Assembly: GCF_014650815.1 (NCBI RefSeq)
Contig: NZ_BMVR01000008.1
Coordinates: 1-64,000 of the forward strand
Source: Streptomyces flavofungini
GTDB lineage: Bacteria > Actinomycetota > Actinomycetes > Streptomycetales > Streptomycetaceae
Direction: 5' to 3'
Length of the DNA stretch: 64,000 bases
Made by a program: the position numbers and the translations under genes. The notes beneath the pieces are model-generated. The model was given only the letters and a program-made list of their open reading frames with translations, was not told where the DNA came from and ran no database searches. This document shows, one piece after another, positions 7,595 to 15,364 of this stretch; position 1 is the first letter of the stretch, and the number at the start of each line of letters is the position of its first letter.

Positions 7595-8924
7595 TGTCGG
7601 ACGGGGCGCCCACCCGCACGGGCGGGCCCCACGCCCCGGCGCCGCGCGTCACGTACAGCTGGGTGTCGCCGTAGCGCTCCAGGCCCGCGAGCGTCGGGTT
7701 GGCGAGGTCGGCGATGAAGTTGTTGGGCCAGAGCTGGCCGCCGTGCGTGTGGCCGGAGAGCTGCAGGTCCACGCCGTGCTCGACCGCGTCGTGGATGACG
7801 ACGGGCTGGTGGGCCATGAGGACGGAGGTCCGGGTGCGGTCGCGGTCACCGAGCGCCTTGGCGAAGTCGGGCCCTTCGCCCTCTCCCTCGCCCTGTACGT
7901 CGTTGACCCCGGCGAGGTCGAAGTACGGCAGTTCGGTGCGGGCGTTCTCCAGGGGGCGCAGGCCCAGCTCCCGGACGTGGTCGACCCACTGGTCGGCGCC
8001 CGAGAAATACTCATGATTGCCCGTGACGAAGAAGGCGCCCTGACGCGCCCGTAGGTCCGCCAGGGGGCGGGCCGCCCCGGCCAGGTCCGCCACGTCGCCG
8101 TCGACCAGGTCGCCGACCACCGCGATCAGGTCGGGCTGGGTGGAGTTGACCGTGTCCACGACCCGGCGGGCGAAGCTCTCGCCCAGGACGGGGCTCAGGT
8201 GGATGTCGCTCACCACGGCGATGCGGTAGCCGTGCGCGGCGCGGGGGAGTTTGGCCAGCGGGACGGTGACGCGCTTGATCCGCGGGCCCTTGAGGACGTT
8301 GTACGTGCCGTAGCCGACCGTCGCAGCGGCTGCGGTGACCGCGGCGCCCGCCACCGCCCGGGACACGAACAGGCGCCGGGTCAGGTCCCCGGCCTCGCCC
8401 TTTCGGGGCTCCGCCCGGGCCTTCCGCCGTGCCCCTTCGGGGTCGTTCCGGTGTGGCCCTTCGGGCTGATGGGGCTGCGCCCCTGTCCCCGCTTCGCCGG
8501 CCTTTCGGGCCTCGTCCTCAAGCGCCGGGCGGGCTGGATCCGGCTCGCCCTCCAGCGCCGGACGGGCTGGATCCGGCGCCGGAACGCTCAGCGACGGCTC
8601 CCTGGACGTCAGCCAGCGGCGCAGCAGCGGACGCACCGCCTCCCCCGCCACCAACGCCAGCAGCAGATACAGCGCGAACGCCATCCACAGGAAGCCCGGC
8701 CACGCCAGGACCTGCTGGAGCAGGAACGGGGCGCCGCCGCGCTCCGCCGCCAGGGCCGCGAACATCAGGACCGGGCCCGCGAAGAAGACGACCGTGCCGA
8801 TCCGGCGCCAGCGCGTGCGGGGGCGCGTGGTGTCGCGGACGACGCGGCGCCACACGTACCAGAGCAGCCCGCCGAAAGCGGCGATCACTCCTGCCCCGAT
8901 GAGCACACCCAGAAGGACACCCAT
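7560..8924 (-). CDS. membrane-anchored metallophosphoesterase
   Basis: 454 residues from the ATG at 8924. Three N-terminal membrane helices (MGVLLGVLIGAGVIAAFGG; VVFFAGPVLMFAALAA; WPGFLWMAFALYLLLALVAG) are followed by a ~110-residue Pro/Ala/Glu linker, a fourth hydrophobic stretch (AVAGAAVTAAAATVGYGTYN) and a calcineurin-like domain. That domain shows SDIHLSP, GDLVDGD, GNHEYF, AHQPV and SGHTHGGQ, the metal-binding series of the family (YkuE-like). The linker includes two near-identical DPARPALE(G/D)E units encoded by a dispersed intergenic-type repeat (8511-8570). The 3' end overlaps the convergent kinase gene by 35 bp. The upstream gene ends 2 nt before this start. Confidence 0.92.
   Translation of the reverse strand: MGVLLGVLIGAGVIAAFGGLLWYVWRRVVRDTTRPRTRWRRIGTVVFFAGPVLMFAALAAERGGAPFLLQQVLAWPGFLWMAFALYLLLALVAGEAVRPLLRRWLTSREPSLSVPAPDPARPALEGEPDPARPALEDEARKAGEAGTGAQPHQPEGPHRNDPEGARRKARAEPRKGEAGDLTRRLFVSRAVAGAAVTAAAATVGYGTYNVLKGPRIKRVTVPLAKLPRAAHGYRIAVVSDIHLSPVLGESFARRVVDTVNSTQPDLIAVVGDLVDGDVADLAGAARPLADLRARQGAFFVTGNHEYFSGADQWVDHVRELGLRPLENARTELPYFDLAGVNDVQGEGEGEGPDFAKALGDRDRTRTSVLMAHQPVVIHDAVEHGVDLQLSGHTHGGQLWPNNFIADLANPTLAGLERYGDTQLYVTRGAGAWGPPVRVGAPSDITVVELASPRA
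8511..8570 (-). repeat. dispersed Streptomyces-type repeat inside a coding region
   Basis: ctcgtcctcaagcgccgggc and the following ggctgga match, in reverse, the cagcccgtccggcgtttgag family found between genes elsewhere in this window (15179, 55571, 58558, 58732). A second partial copy (ctccagcgccggacgggctg) follows at 8549. Both are in frame in the phosphoesterase linker. Confidence 0.7.
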
Positions 8925-8926
8925 GG

Positions 8927-9169
8927 CTATGACGTTCGGCGCAGTGCCCGGACGCCACGGAACCCGATGGTCCCTACCACCGTCCCCAAGGCAAAGGAGA
9001 CAACGGCGAGCGTCAGGTGCACCCAGAAGTAACCCGTCGGATCGCCCGCGTCGTCGAAGGCGAGCCCGCTGCCGTCCTTCCACAGGTTCTTGACGAAAGT
9101 GATCCAGATGAACCAGCTCCACACGCCGAAGGCGAGCAGGAACCAGGAGACGGGGCGGCTGAGCTTCAT
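8927..9169 (-). CDS. SCO4848-type small membrane protein
   Basis: 80 residues starting MKLSRPVSWFLLAFGVWSWF. Two transmembrane helices (about residues 6-26 and 49-71) are separated by an acidic loop (KDGSGLAFDDAGDPTGYFWV). It closely resembles the small actinobacterial membrane protein family named after SCO4848, of unknown function. It is the first gene of a two-gene unit with the metallophosphoesterase (2-nt gap) and is divergent from the D-alanyl-D-alanine carboxypeptidase, the same neighbour as in other streptomycetes (established synteny, recalled rather than searched). Confidence 0.85.
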   Translation of the reverse strand: MKLSRPVSWFLLAFGVWSWFIWITFVKNLWKDGSGLAFDDAGDPTGYFWVHLTLAVVSFALGTVVGTIGFRGVRALRRTS

Positions 9170-9299
9170 ACGCTCAGTATCACGATCCGGCCTGCCGCGT
9201 GGCCTTCGGGGTGGGGCGTCCCGCCCTGGTGGGACGGCGGCGGGGGCCGACCCGACCTCGGCGGCGGAGGCCCCGGCGCGGCCCCGTACGCTTCCGTCC

Positions 9300-10559
9300 G
9301 TGCCTGTGTCCAAGAAGACCGCCGTGCTGCTCGCCACGGCGACGCTGCTGTCCCTGTCGACCGCCGCCCCCGCGTTCGCGGACGACAAACCGGGCGGCGG
9401 CGCCGATGAGACGGGCAAGCCGAAGCCGCCCGCGTCGATGTCGACCGTCGGCGGCGCGCGCCTCGGCAAGCCGGGTACGCAGGTGGACCTGCGGGGCGGC
9501 GCCCCGGTGCTGCCGAAGAAGCTGTCGGCCCGCTCCTGGATGGTGTCGGACGCCGAGACCGGCGAGGTCCTCGCCGCGCACAACCCGCACTGGCGGCTCG
9601 CCCCGGCCTCCACCCTGAAGATGCTGTTCGCGGACACGGTGCTCCCGAAGTTCCCGAAGACCCAGAAGCACAAGGTCGAGCTGAAGGACATGGAGGGCAT
9701 CGGCGCGGGCAGCAGCCTGGTCGGCGTCAAGGAGAACGAGACGTACTCCGTCCACGACCTGTGGCTCGGCGTCTTCCTGCGCTCCGGCAACGACGCGGTG
9801 CACGTCCTGTCGTCGATGAACGGCGGCGTCGCGCAGACCGTCAAGGACATGCAGGCGCACGCCGAGGAGCTGCAGGCCCTCGACACCAACGTCGTCACGC
9901 CCGACGGCTACGACGAGAAGGGCCAGGTGTCGTCCGCGTACGACCTGACCCTCTTCGCCCGCTCCGGACTGCAGAAGAAGGACTTCCGCGAGTACTGCTC
10001 GACGGCCACCGCGAAGTTCCCCGGCCAGACGGAGAAGATCAAGAAGGGCAAGAACAAGGGCAAGACGAAGCGGGACCCCTTCGAGATCCAGAACACCAAC
10101 CGGCTGCTGACCGGCGACCTGGGCATGGAGCCGTACAAGGGCATCGCGGGCGTCAAGAACGGCTCCACGACGAACGCGGGCAACACCTTCACGGGCGTCG
10201 CCGAGCGCGACGGCAAGGTGCTGCTCGTCACCGTCATGAACCCCGACTCCGGCGAGGACCACGCGGTCTACCGGGAGACGGCCCGCCTGCTCGACTGGGG
10301 CTTCGCCGCCAGCGGCAAGGTGAAGCCGGTCGGCGAGCTGGTCGCCCCCAAGGGCGCGAGCACGGGCTCCGGCAAGGGCGCGCCCAAGGGGCAGGCGGGC
10401 GGCGCCGAGAACGCGGCCAGCTCCTCCGACGGCAAGTCCGGCGGCATGGGCGTGGCGCTCGGCGTCACCGCCGGTGTGCTCGCGCTGATCGCGGGCGGCC
10501 TGTTCCTCCTCAACCGCCGCTGGCCGCTGCCCGACCTGGTGCGTCGCCGCCGCTCCTGA
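9300..10559 (+). CDS. D-alanyl-D-alanine carboxypeptidase (low-molecular-mass PBP)
   Basis: Start chosen at GTG 9300 (VPVSKKTAVLLATATLLSLS), directly at the signal peptide; GTG 9306 is equally possible. About 419 residues. The signal peptide ends near AFA-DD (27-28). The catalytic SxxK is Ser104-Lys107 (ASTLKM), SGN is 162-164 and the third motif is KNG (286-288), where KTG is more usual. A Gly/Ser-rich stalk (about 350-390) leads to a C-terminal transmembrane helix and basic tail (LRRRWPLPDLVRRRRS-like). It would trim the terminal D-Ala from peptidoglycan stem peptides outside the membrane. The 3' end overlaps the convergent YihY gene by 50 bp. Confidence 0.92.
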   Translation: MPVSKKTAVLLATATLLSLSTAAPAFADDKPGGGADETGKPKPPASMSTVGGARLGKPGTQVDLRGGAPVLPKKLSARSWMVSDAETGEVLAAHNPHWRLAPASTLKMLFADTVLPKFPKTQKHKVELKDMEGIGAGSSLVGVKENETYSVHDLWLGVFLRSGNDAVHVLSSMNGGVAQTVKDMQAHAEELQALDTNVVTPDGYDEKGQVSSAYDLTLFARSGLQKKDFREYCSTATAKFPGQTEKIKKGKNKGKTKRDPFEIQNTNRLLTGDLGMEPYKGIAGVKNGSTTNAGNTFTGVAERDGKVLLVTVMNPDSGEDHAVYRETARLLDWGFAASGKVKPVGELVAPKGASTGSGKGAPKGQAGGAENAASSSDGKSGGMGVALGVTAGVLALIAGGLFLLNRRWPLPDLVRRRRS

Positions 10560-11532
10560 CGGGCTTCGCGGGCTCCGCCGTCGTGGCGGGGCCCGCTGCG
10601 TCGGCCGTGGTGGCGGGGCCCGCTTCGGCCGCCGCCGCGGCGGGGTCCGTCCCGTCCTCGGTACGTTCCGTCTCCGCCGTGTCCCCGCCCCTGCGGGTCG
10701 CCGTCCAGGCCGCGCAGAACAGCAGCAGCTTCGCGGTGAAGTTGATCCACAGCAGCAGCGCCACGGGCGTACCGAAGGCGCCGTACATGCTCTTCGCCGC
10801 GACGCCCTTCATATAGCTGCCGAGCAGCACCTTCAGGAGCTCGAACCCGGCCGCGCCGATCAGCGCGGCGACGAGCAGCGCGCGACGGGGCGGCTGTACG
10901 CCGGGCAGCAGCGTCAGGACGTACAGCAGGAGCAGGAAGTCCGCGAGGACGGCGATGGCGAAGGCGAGGATCTGCAGGAGCACGCCACCGGCGCCGTCCC
11001 GGTCGACGCCGAGCTGGTCGGCCGTCCAGCCGACCGCCGTGGAGGCCACGGTGGAGGCGAGCAGCGAGGCGAGGCCCGCGCCGCCGAGCCCGGCGAGCAC
11101 GACGAGGTCCTTGAGCTTGCGCAGGACCGGGTTCTCGTCGATGTCGTCGAGCTCCCAGACCGCACGCAGGCACTCCCTCATCGAGCCGACCCAGCCCACG
11201 CCGGTGAACAGCAGCAGCGCGCCCGCGACCACCCCGACGGTGCCCGCGTTGGCGATCAGGGCGTCCAGGTCGAGCTGGTCGGAGATCCCCGGCACCTGCT
11301 CGGAGATCTTGTCCTCGATGCGCTTCACCTGGCTCGTGCTGAGCGTGGCGGCGGCGATCGCGGCGGCCACGGTGATCAGCGGGAAGAGCGCGATGAAGCT
11401 GATGAACGTCATCGCGGCCGCGAGCCGGGACCAGTGGACGCGGTCGAGCCGTTCGTAGGAGTGCCACGCGTGTGTGCGCATGAGCCGCTCGACGAGCGGC
11501 CCGATGCCGGGGAGCTTCTTCAGCCAGTCCAT
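10510..11532 (-). CDS. YihY/BrkB-family inner membrane protein
   Basis: 340 residues from ATG 11532 (MDWLKKLPGIGPLVERLMRT). The family N-terminus (WSRLAAAMTFISFIALFPLI) is followed by about six membrane helices, including VVAGALLLFTGVGWVGSMRE and TPVALLLWINFTAKLLLFCA. Members are multi-helix membrane proteins once called ribonuclease BN; the molecular role is not settled. The last ~60 residues are Ala/Glu/Thr-rich and cytoplasmic-looking. The upstream gtrA frame overlaps its start by 13 bp, so it is probably the last gene of the PAP2-UbiA-GtrA-YihY operon. Confidence 0.9.
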   Translation of the reverse strand: MDWLKKLPGIGPLVERLMRTHAWHSYERLDRVHWSRLAAAMTFISFIALFPLITVAAAIAAATLSTSQVKRIEDKISEQVPGISDQLDLDALIANAGTVGVVAGALLLFTGVGWVGSMRECLRAVWELDDIDENPVLRKLKDLVVLAGLGGAGLASLLASTVASTAVGWTADQLGVDRDGAGGVLLQILAFAIAVLADFLLLLYVLTLLPGVQPPRRALLVAALIGAAGFELLKVLLGSYMKGVAAKSMYGAFGTPVALLLWINFTAKLLLFCAAWTATRRGGDTAETERTEDGTDPAAAAAEAGPATTADAAGPATTAEPAKPVRSGGDAPGRAAASGG

Positions 11533-12026
11533 GTCGTCTGCGTCACCTGTCTCGCCTGCCTCAGCTGTGCGGTTGCCGCGCCCCGGTAACGGAACACCAG
11601 GGTCCGGGTACCCCAGAATCGCAGGACGGTGGCCAGTGCCATCCCGATTCCCGCCCCGGAGACCGTGTCGGCGCGCCGCGAGGTGAGGCCCAGGCCGTAG
11701 TGCGAGACCGCCAGGCACAGCAGCTGGACGAGGGCGCCCGCGACGTTGACGGCGAAGAAGATCCCGTACTGGCGCAGCCGCGAGATCCCGTCCGGCGCGC
11801 CGCCGTCCGCCGCGTGCCGATAGGTGCCGAGGGCGTTGCCGGTGTACGCCACGCTGCATCCGGCCACGAACGACAGGGCCTTGGCGGTGAGCGGGTCGAG
11901 GCCGACGGGCCCGCGCAGCCAGAGGAAGAGCCCGAGGTCGGCCGCGTACGCGCACAGGCCGACCGCGGCGAACGCGGCCAGCTCGGGCCCGGCGGCGCGC
12001 AGCCGCCGGACCGGGGAACCCCTCAC
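11520..12026 (-). CDS. GtrA-family membrane protein
   Basis: 168 residues from the GTG at 12026, which forms a GTGA overlap with the stop of the UbiA-type gene. Four transmembrane helices: LAAFAAVGLCAYAADLGLFL; AKALSFVAGCSVAYTGNALG; YGIFFAVNVAGALVQLLCLA; IGMALATVLRFWGTRTLVF. GtrA proteins are linked to movement or handling of polyprenyl-phosphate sugars. The mycobacterial homologue Rv3789 sits beside dprE1/dprE2 and acts in arabinan synthesis, so its place here with UbiA, PAP2 and divergent dprE1-dprE2 suggests translocation of, or recruitment for, a decaprenylphosphoryl-pentose (inference). Confidence 0.88.
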   Translation of the reverse strand: MRGSPVRRLRAAGPELAAFAAVGLCAYAADLGLFLWLRGPVGLDPLTAKALSFVAGCSVAYTGNALGTYRHAADGGAPDGISRLRQYGIFFAVNVAGALVQLLCLAVSHYGLGLTSRRADTVSGAGIGMALATVLRFWGTRTLVFRYRGAATAQLRQARQVTQTTWTG

Positions 12027-13009
12027 CAGTCCGCGACCGCGAACCCGTACATGGCGAGCCACACCAGGCCGATCAGCGCGAGCGCGCGGTCGCGGAGCAC
12101 GACGTCCTCGGGCTCACCGGCCGTGCCCCGGTCGGCGAACACGGCGTACCGCAGGATCGCGAGGATGAAGGCGACCATCGACAACTGCCGCCACGGCAGC
12201 AGCCCGGCGCCCTCGATGCCGCCGCTCTCCATCGCCCACAGGCAGTACGCGAGGACCGCGACCCCGGCCGCGAGCTGCCACACGAACCGCAGATAGCCGG
12301 TCGTGTACTCGGTGAGCAACGCGCGGGTGGCGCCGATCCGTCGGGTCCGCCCGGCCGCCGCGGCCGCCGCCGCTGCCCGCTCCATCTGCACGGCCTCGGA
12401 GTAGCGCTTGGCGGACACCATGAACAGCGCCCCGAACCCGGTGGTGATCAGGAACCAGCGCGACAGCGGGATGCCGAGCGCGACCCCGCCGATCATCGCC
12501 CGCATCAGGAATCCGGTGGTGACGACGGCGAGGTCGACGACGAGGACGTGCTTGAGGCTCACGCAGTACGCGAGCTGCATCACCACGTACGCGCCGAGCA
12601 GCACCGCCGTGAGCGGGGTGCACAGGACGGCCGCGGCGGCGGGCGCCAGGACGGCGAGCAGCCCGCCGACGGCGTACGCGACGGCCACCGGGACCTGTCC
12701 GGCGGCGACGGGGCGACGGCACTTGGTGGGGTGGGCGCGGTCGGCGTCGGCGTCGCGGGCGTCGTTGATGAGGTAGACGGCGGCGGCAGCGGCGGTGAAC
12801 AGGCCGAAGACGAGGGCGACTTGGGTCAGCGCGTGCCGCGAGAACAGCTCGCCCGCGGCGGCGGGGGCGGCGATGACCAGGACGTTCTTGACCCACTGAC
12901 GGGGCCGGGCGGTCTTCAGGAGACCCAGCGGGAGGGCGACGGGGCCGGGTGGGGGGTGTCCGGGGCCGACGGGGGGTTTCCGCTCCAGGACGGCGGTGCG
13001 TTCAGCCAT
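12023..13009 (-). CDS. UbiA-family decaprenyl-phosphate phosphoribosyltransferase
   Basis: 328 residues with about eight to nine membrane helices. TARPRQWVKNVLV (about 33-45) and the Mg-binding motif NDARDADAD (82-90) followed by RAHPTKCRRPVAAG are characteristic of DPPR synthases (Rv3806c type). The second region is FLMRAMIGGVALG then FMVSAKRYSE. The family transfers phosphoribosyl from PRPP to decaprenyl phosphate at the inner membrane face, the first committed step to decaprenylphosphoryl-arabinose. Its start overlaps the end of the PAP2 gene by 8 bp and its stop overlaps gtrA (GTGA), so the three are translationally linked. Moderately sure of substrate; sure of family. Confidence 0.9.
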   Translation of the reverse strand: MAERTAVLERKPPVGPGHPPPGPVALPLGLLKTARPRQWVKNVLVIAAPAAAGELFSRHALTQVALVFGLFTAAAAAVYLINDARDADADRAHPTKCRRPVAAGQVPVAVAYAVGGLLAVLAPAAAAVLCTPLTAVLLGAYVVMQLAYCVSLKHVLVVDLAVVTTGFLMRAMIGGVALGIPLSRWFLITTGFGALFMVSAKRYSEAVQMERAAAAAAAAGRTRRIGATRALLTEYTTGYLRFVWQLAAGVAVLAYCLWAMESGGIEGAGLLPWRQLSMVAFILAILRYAVFADRGTAGEPEDVVLRDRALALIGLVWLAMYGFAVADW

Positions 13010-13610
13010 CGGTGCGGGCTCCCGTCCACGTGGCGCCCGCCCGGGCGGCGACGGCGCCGAGGGCCGCGCCCGCCGCGACGTCCGACGGGTAGTGCACGCC
13101 GACGACCATGCGGGACACGCACATCGCGGCGGCCAGCGGCGGCACGAGGCGGGCTCCGGCCGGGCGCAGCGCGCCGTACGCGACGGCGGCGGCGACGGCC
13201 GACGCGGCGTGCGAGCTGGGGAAGGAGTGGCGGCCCGCGGTGCGCACCAGGGGCTCTACGTGGCCGGGGCGCGGGCGCCGCACGATCCGCTTCACGCCCA
13301 TGCTGGCCAGGTGCGCCGCCGCGGTCAGCGCCGTGCCGCGCAGCCAGTCGGCGCGCCGCTCCCGGTCGAGCGCGGCGCCCGCGAGGCCCGCGGCGAGCCA
13401 GAGCGCGCCGTGCTCGCCGCTCCACGACAGGGCGCGGGCGGCGGCGGCCACGCGCGGGTCGCGCCCGCAGTCGCGCAGCGCGGCCAGCAGCTTGAGGTCG
13501 GCGGCACGCAGTACGCCGAGGTCGGCGGCGTGCGGCAGTCCGCGGCCGACGGCACGCGGCACACCACCGCCCCCTGCTTCCCTCTCATCCACATTCCTCT
13601 GATTAATCAC
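13002..13610 (-). CDS. PAP2-family phosphatase (DPPR phosphatase candidate)
   Basis: Up to 202 residues. PAP2 signatures: MGVKRIVRRPRPG (motif 1, KxxxxxxRP), PSSHAAS (motif 2) and SRMVVGVHYPSDVAAG (motif 3) with their Lys, Arg, His and Asp residues; membrane helices lie between. In mycobacteria Rv3807c, next to the DPPR synthase gene, is the proposed phosphatase that converts decaprenylphosphoryl-5-phosphoribose to decaprenylphosphoryl-ribose; the same pairing is seen here. The start is uncertain: GTG at 13610 lacks a good ribosome site, and GTGs at 13592 and 13562 are alternatives. Confidence 0.88.
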   Translation of the reverse strand: MINQRNVDEREAGGGGVPRAVGRGLPHAADLGVLRAADLKLLAALRDCGRDPRVAAAARALSWSGEHGALWLAAGLAGAALDRERRADWLRGTALTAAAHLASMGVKRIVRRPRPGHVEPLVRTAGRHSFPSSHAASAVAAAVAYGALRPAGARLVPPLAAAMCVSRMVVGVHYPSDVAAGAALGAVAARAGATWTGARTDG

Positions 13611-13741
13611 ATATCGACTCTTCTACCAAATCCCTCAATAACTATGGCAATCTTGAATGACACTCCCTCAATCACCCATTTCGGTGAGGGGAGTCATGGA
13701 GGTGACCAACCCCTCCAATTACGGGCGATACGGTCACTGGC
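13611..13741. promoter_or_regulatory. AT-rich divergent promoter region with inverted repeat
   Basis: The spacer between the PAP2 and dprE1 genes is markedly A/T-rich for this genome. It holds an imperfect dyad, atgacactccctca (13657-13670) against tgaggggagtcat (13685-13697). TACGGT lies 7 nt before the dprE1 ATG, which has no clear ribosome site, so a leaderless dprE1 transcript is possible (inference). Confidence 0.5.
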
Positions 13742-15115
13742 ATGTCAGCGACCCCGCCATCAGCTCCCCCGCCGCCCCCCGTCCCCCTCTCCGGCTGGGG
13801 CCGGACCGCCCCCTCCGCCGCCCACGTCGTGCGCCCCCGCACGCACGAGGAGGCGGTGGACGCGTTGCGCGCCTGCGCCGAGCGCGGCGGCATCGCGCGC
13901 GGGCTCGGGCGCGCGTACGGGGACGCCGCGCAGAACGCGGGCGGCGCGGTCCTCGACATGACGGGCCTGGACCGCGTGCACGCCATCGACGCGGACGCGG
14001 GCACGGTGGTGTGCGACGCGGGTGTCTCGCTGCACCGCCTGATGGAAGTGCTGCTGCCGCTGGGCTGGTTCGTGCCGGTGACCCCCGGGACCCGGTACGT
14101 CACCGTCGGCGGGGCGATCGGCGCCGACATCCACGGCAAGAACCACCATGTGTCCGGCTCGTTCGCCCGCCACGTCCGGTCGCTCGACCTGCTCACGGCG
14201 GACGGCACGGTACGCACCGTCGAGCCGGGCACCCCTCTCTTCAACGCGACGGCGGGCGGGATGGGCCTGACGGGAGTGATCCTCTCCGCCGTGCTCCAGC
14301 TGCACCCGGTGGAGACGTCCCTGATGGCCGTCGACACCGAACGCGCCACCGACCTCGACGACTTGATGGCCCGCCTCACCGCCACGGACCACCGCTACCG
14401 CTACTCCGTCGCCTGGATCGACCTCCTGGCCCGCGGCGCCGCGACCGGCCGCGCGGTCCTCACCCGCGGCGACCACGCCCCCCTGGACGCGCTGCCCGCC
14501 CGCGCCCGCACCGCCCCCCTCGCCTTCCGCCCCCGGCAGCTCCCGGCCGCGCCCCGCTTCATCCCCGAGGGGCTCCTCGGACCGCGCTCAGTGGGCCTCT
14601 TCAACGAGCTCTGGTACCGCAAGGCGCCCCGCTCCCGCACCGCCCAGATCCAGAAGCTCGCCACCTTCTTCCACCCCCTGGACGGCGTCCCGCACTGGAA
14701 CCGCGTGTACGGCCGCGGCGGCTTCATCCAGTACCAGTTCGTCGTCGGCTACGGCCAGGAGGAAACCCTCCGCCGCATCGTGCACCGCATCTCGGCCCAC
14801 CGCTGCCCCTCCTTCCTCGCCGTCCTCAAACGCTTCGGCGACGCGGACCCCGGCTGGCTCTCCTTCCCCATGCCCGGCTGGACCCTGGCCCTGGACATCC
14901 CCGCGAACCTCCCGGGCCTGGCCCCGTTCCTGGACGACCTGGACACCGAAGTGGCCACCGCGGGCGGCCGCGTCTACCTGGCCAAGGACTCCCGCCTGCA
15001 CCCCACCACCCTCACCACGATGTACCCCCACCTCGAGGCCTTCCGCACCCTCCGCCAATCCCTCGACCCCCACGCCCTCTTCCGCTCAGACCTCTCCCGC
15101 CGCCTGAACCTCTGA
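13742..15115 (+). CDS. dprE1: decaprenylphosphoryl-ribose 2-epimerase flavoprotein subunit DprE1
   Basis: 457 residues, an FAD-binding (PCMH/VAO type) oxidoreductase. The flavin region includes ARGLGRAYGDAAQN (about 52-65), VPVTPGTRYVTVGGAIGADI (111-130) and HGKNHHVSGSF (131-141). The C-terminal substrate region has FIQYQFVVG (328-336), the loop SFPMPGWTLALDI and YLAKDSRL near the end, closely parallel to mycobacterial DprE1. DprE1 oxidises decaprenylphosphoryl-ribose to the 2-keto sugar. Ala383 occupies the place of Cys387 of the M. tuberculosis enzyme, the residue covalently trapped by benzothiazinones. dprE2 follows after a 249-bp repeat-containing gap. Confidence 0.9.
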   Translation: MSATPPSAPPPPPVPLSGWGRTAPSAAHVVRPRTHEEAVDALRACAERGGIARGLGRAYGDAAQNAGGAVLDMTGLDRVHAIDADAGTVVCDAGVSLHRLMEVLLPLGWFVPVTPGTRYVTVGGAIGADIHGKNHHVSGSFARHVRSLDLLTADGTVRTVEPGTPLFNATAGGMGLTGVILSAVLQLHPVETSLMAVDTERATDLDDLMARLTATDHRYRYSVAWIDLLARGAATGRAVLTRGDHAPLDALPARARTAPLAFRPRQLPAAPRFIPEGLLGPRSVGLFNELWYRKAPRSRTAQIQKLATFFHPLDGVPHWNRVYGRGGFIQYQFVVGYGQEETLRRIVHRISAHRCPSFLAVLKRFGDADPGWLSFPMPGWTLALDIPANLPGLAPFLDDLDTEVATAGGRVYLAKDSRLHPTTLTTMYPHLEAFRTLRQSLDPHALFRSDLSRRLNL

Positions 15116-15364
15116 CCCCCTGGAGCCCCCGCCCCAGCCCACCCCACAGCCCCACTCCAGCCCGCCTCCGGCGAAATTTTCAGCCCGTCCGGCATTTGAG
15201 GACGAGGCGCGAAGCGCCGATCGGGGCAACCCGTCCCACCCGAAGGGAACACCCCCCCCGGGGCCCGGGGCGGAGCCCCGGTTTCGGGAAGAGGCGGGAC
15301 TGGGGAAAGCCCCGCAGGGCCACCACCCGCACCCCCCAACACCACACCCCCCAAAGGACCCCGA
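15116..15364. repeat. intergenic dispersed repeat between dprE1 and dprE2
   Basis: From about 15179 the spacer carries cagcccgtccggcatttgag, then gaggcgcgaagcgccgat, and later ggggcggagccccggtttcg. This is the same compound repeat seen at 55571 and 58558. GC-rich stems inside may act as an attenuator between the two genes. No ORF is evident. Confidence 0.7.
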
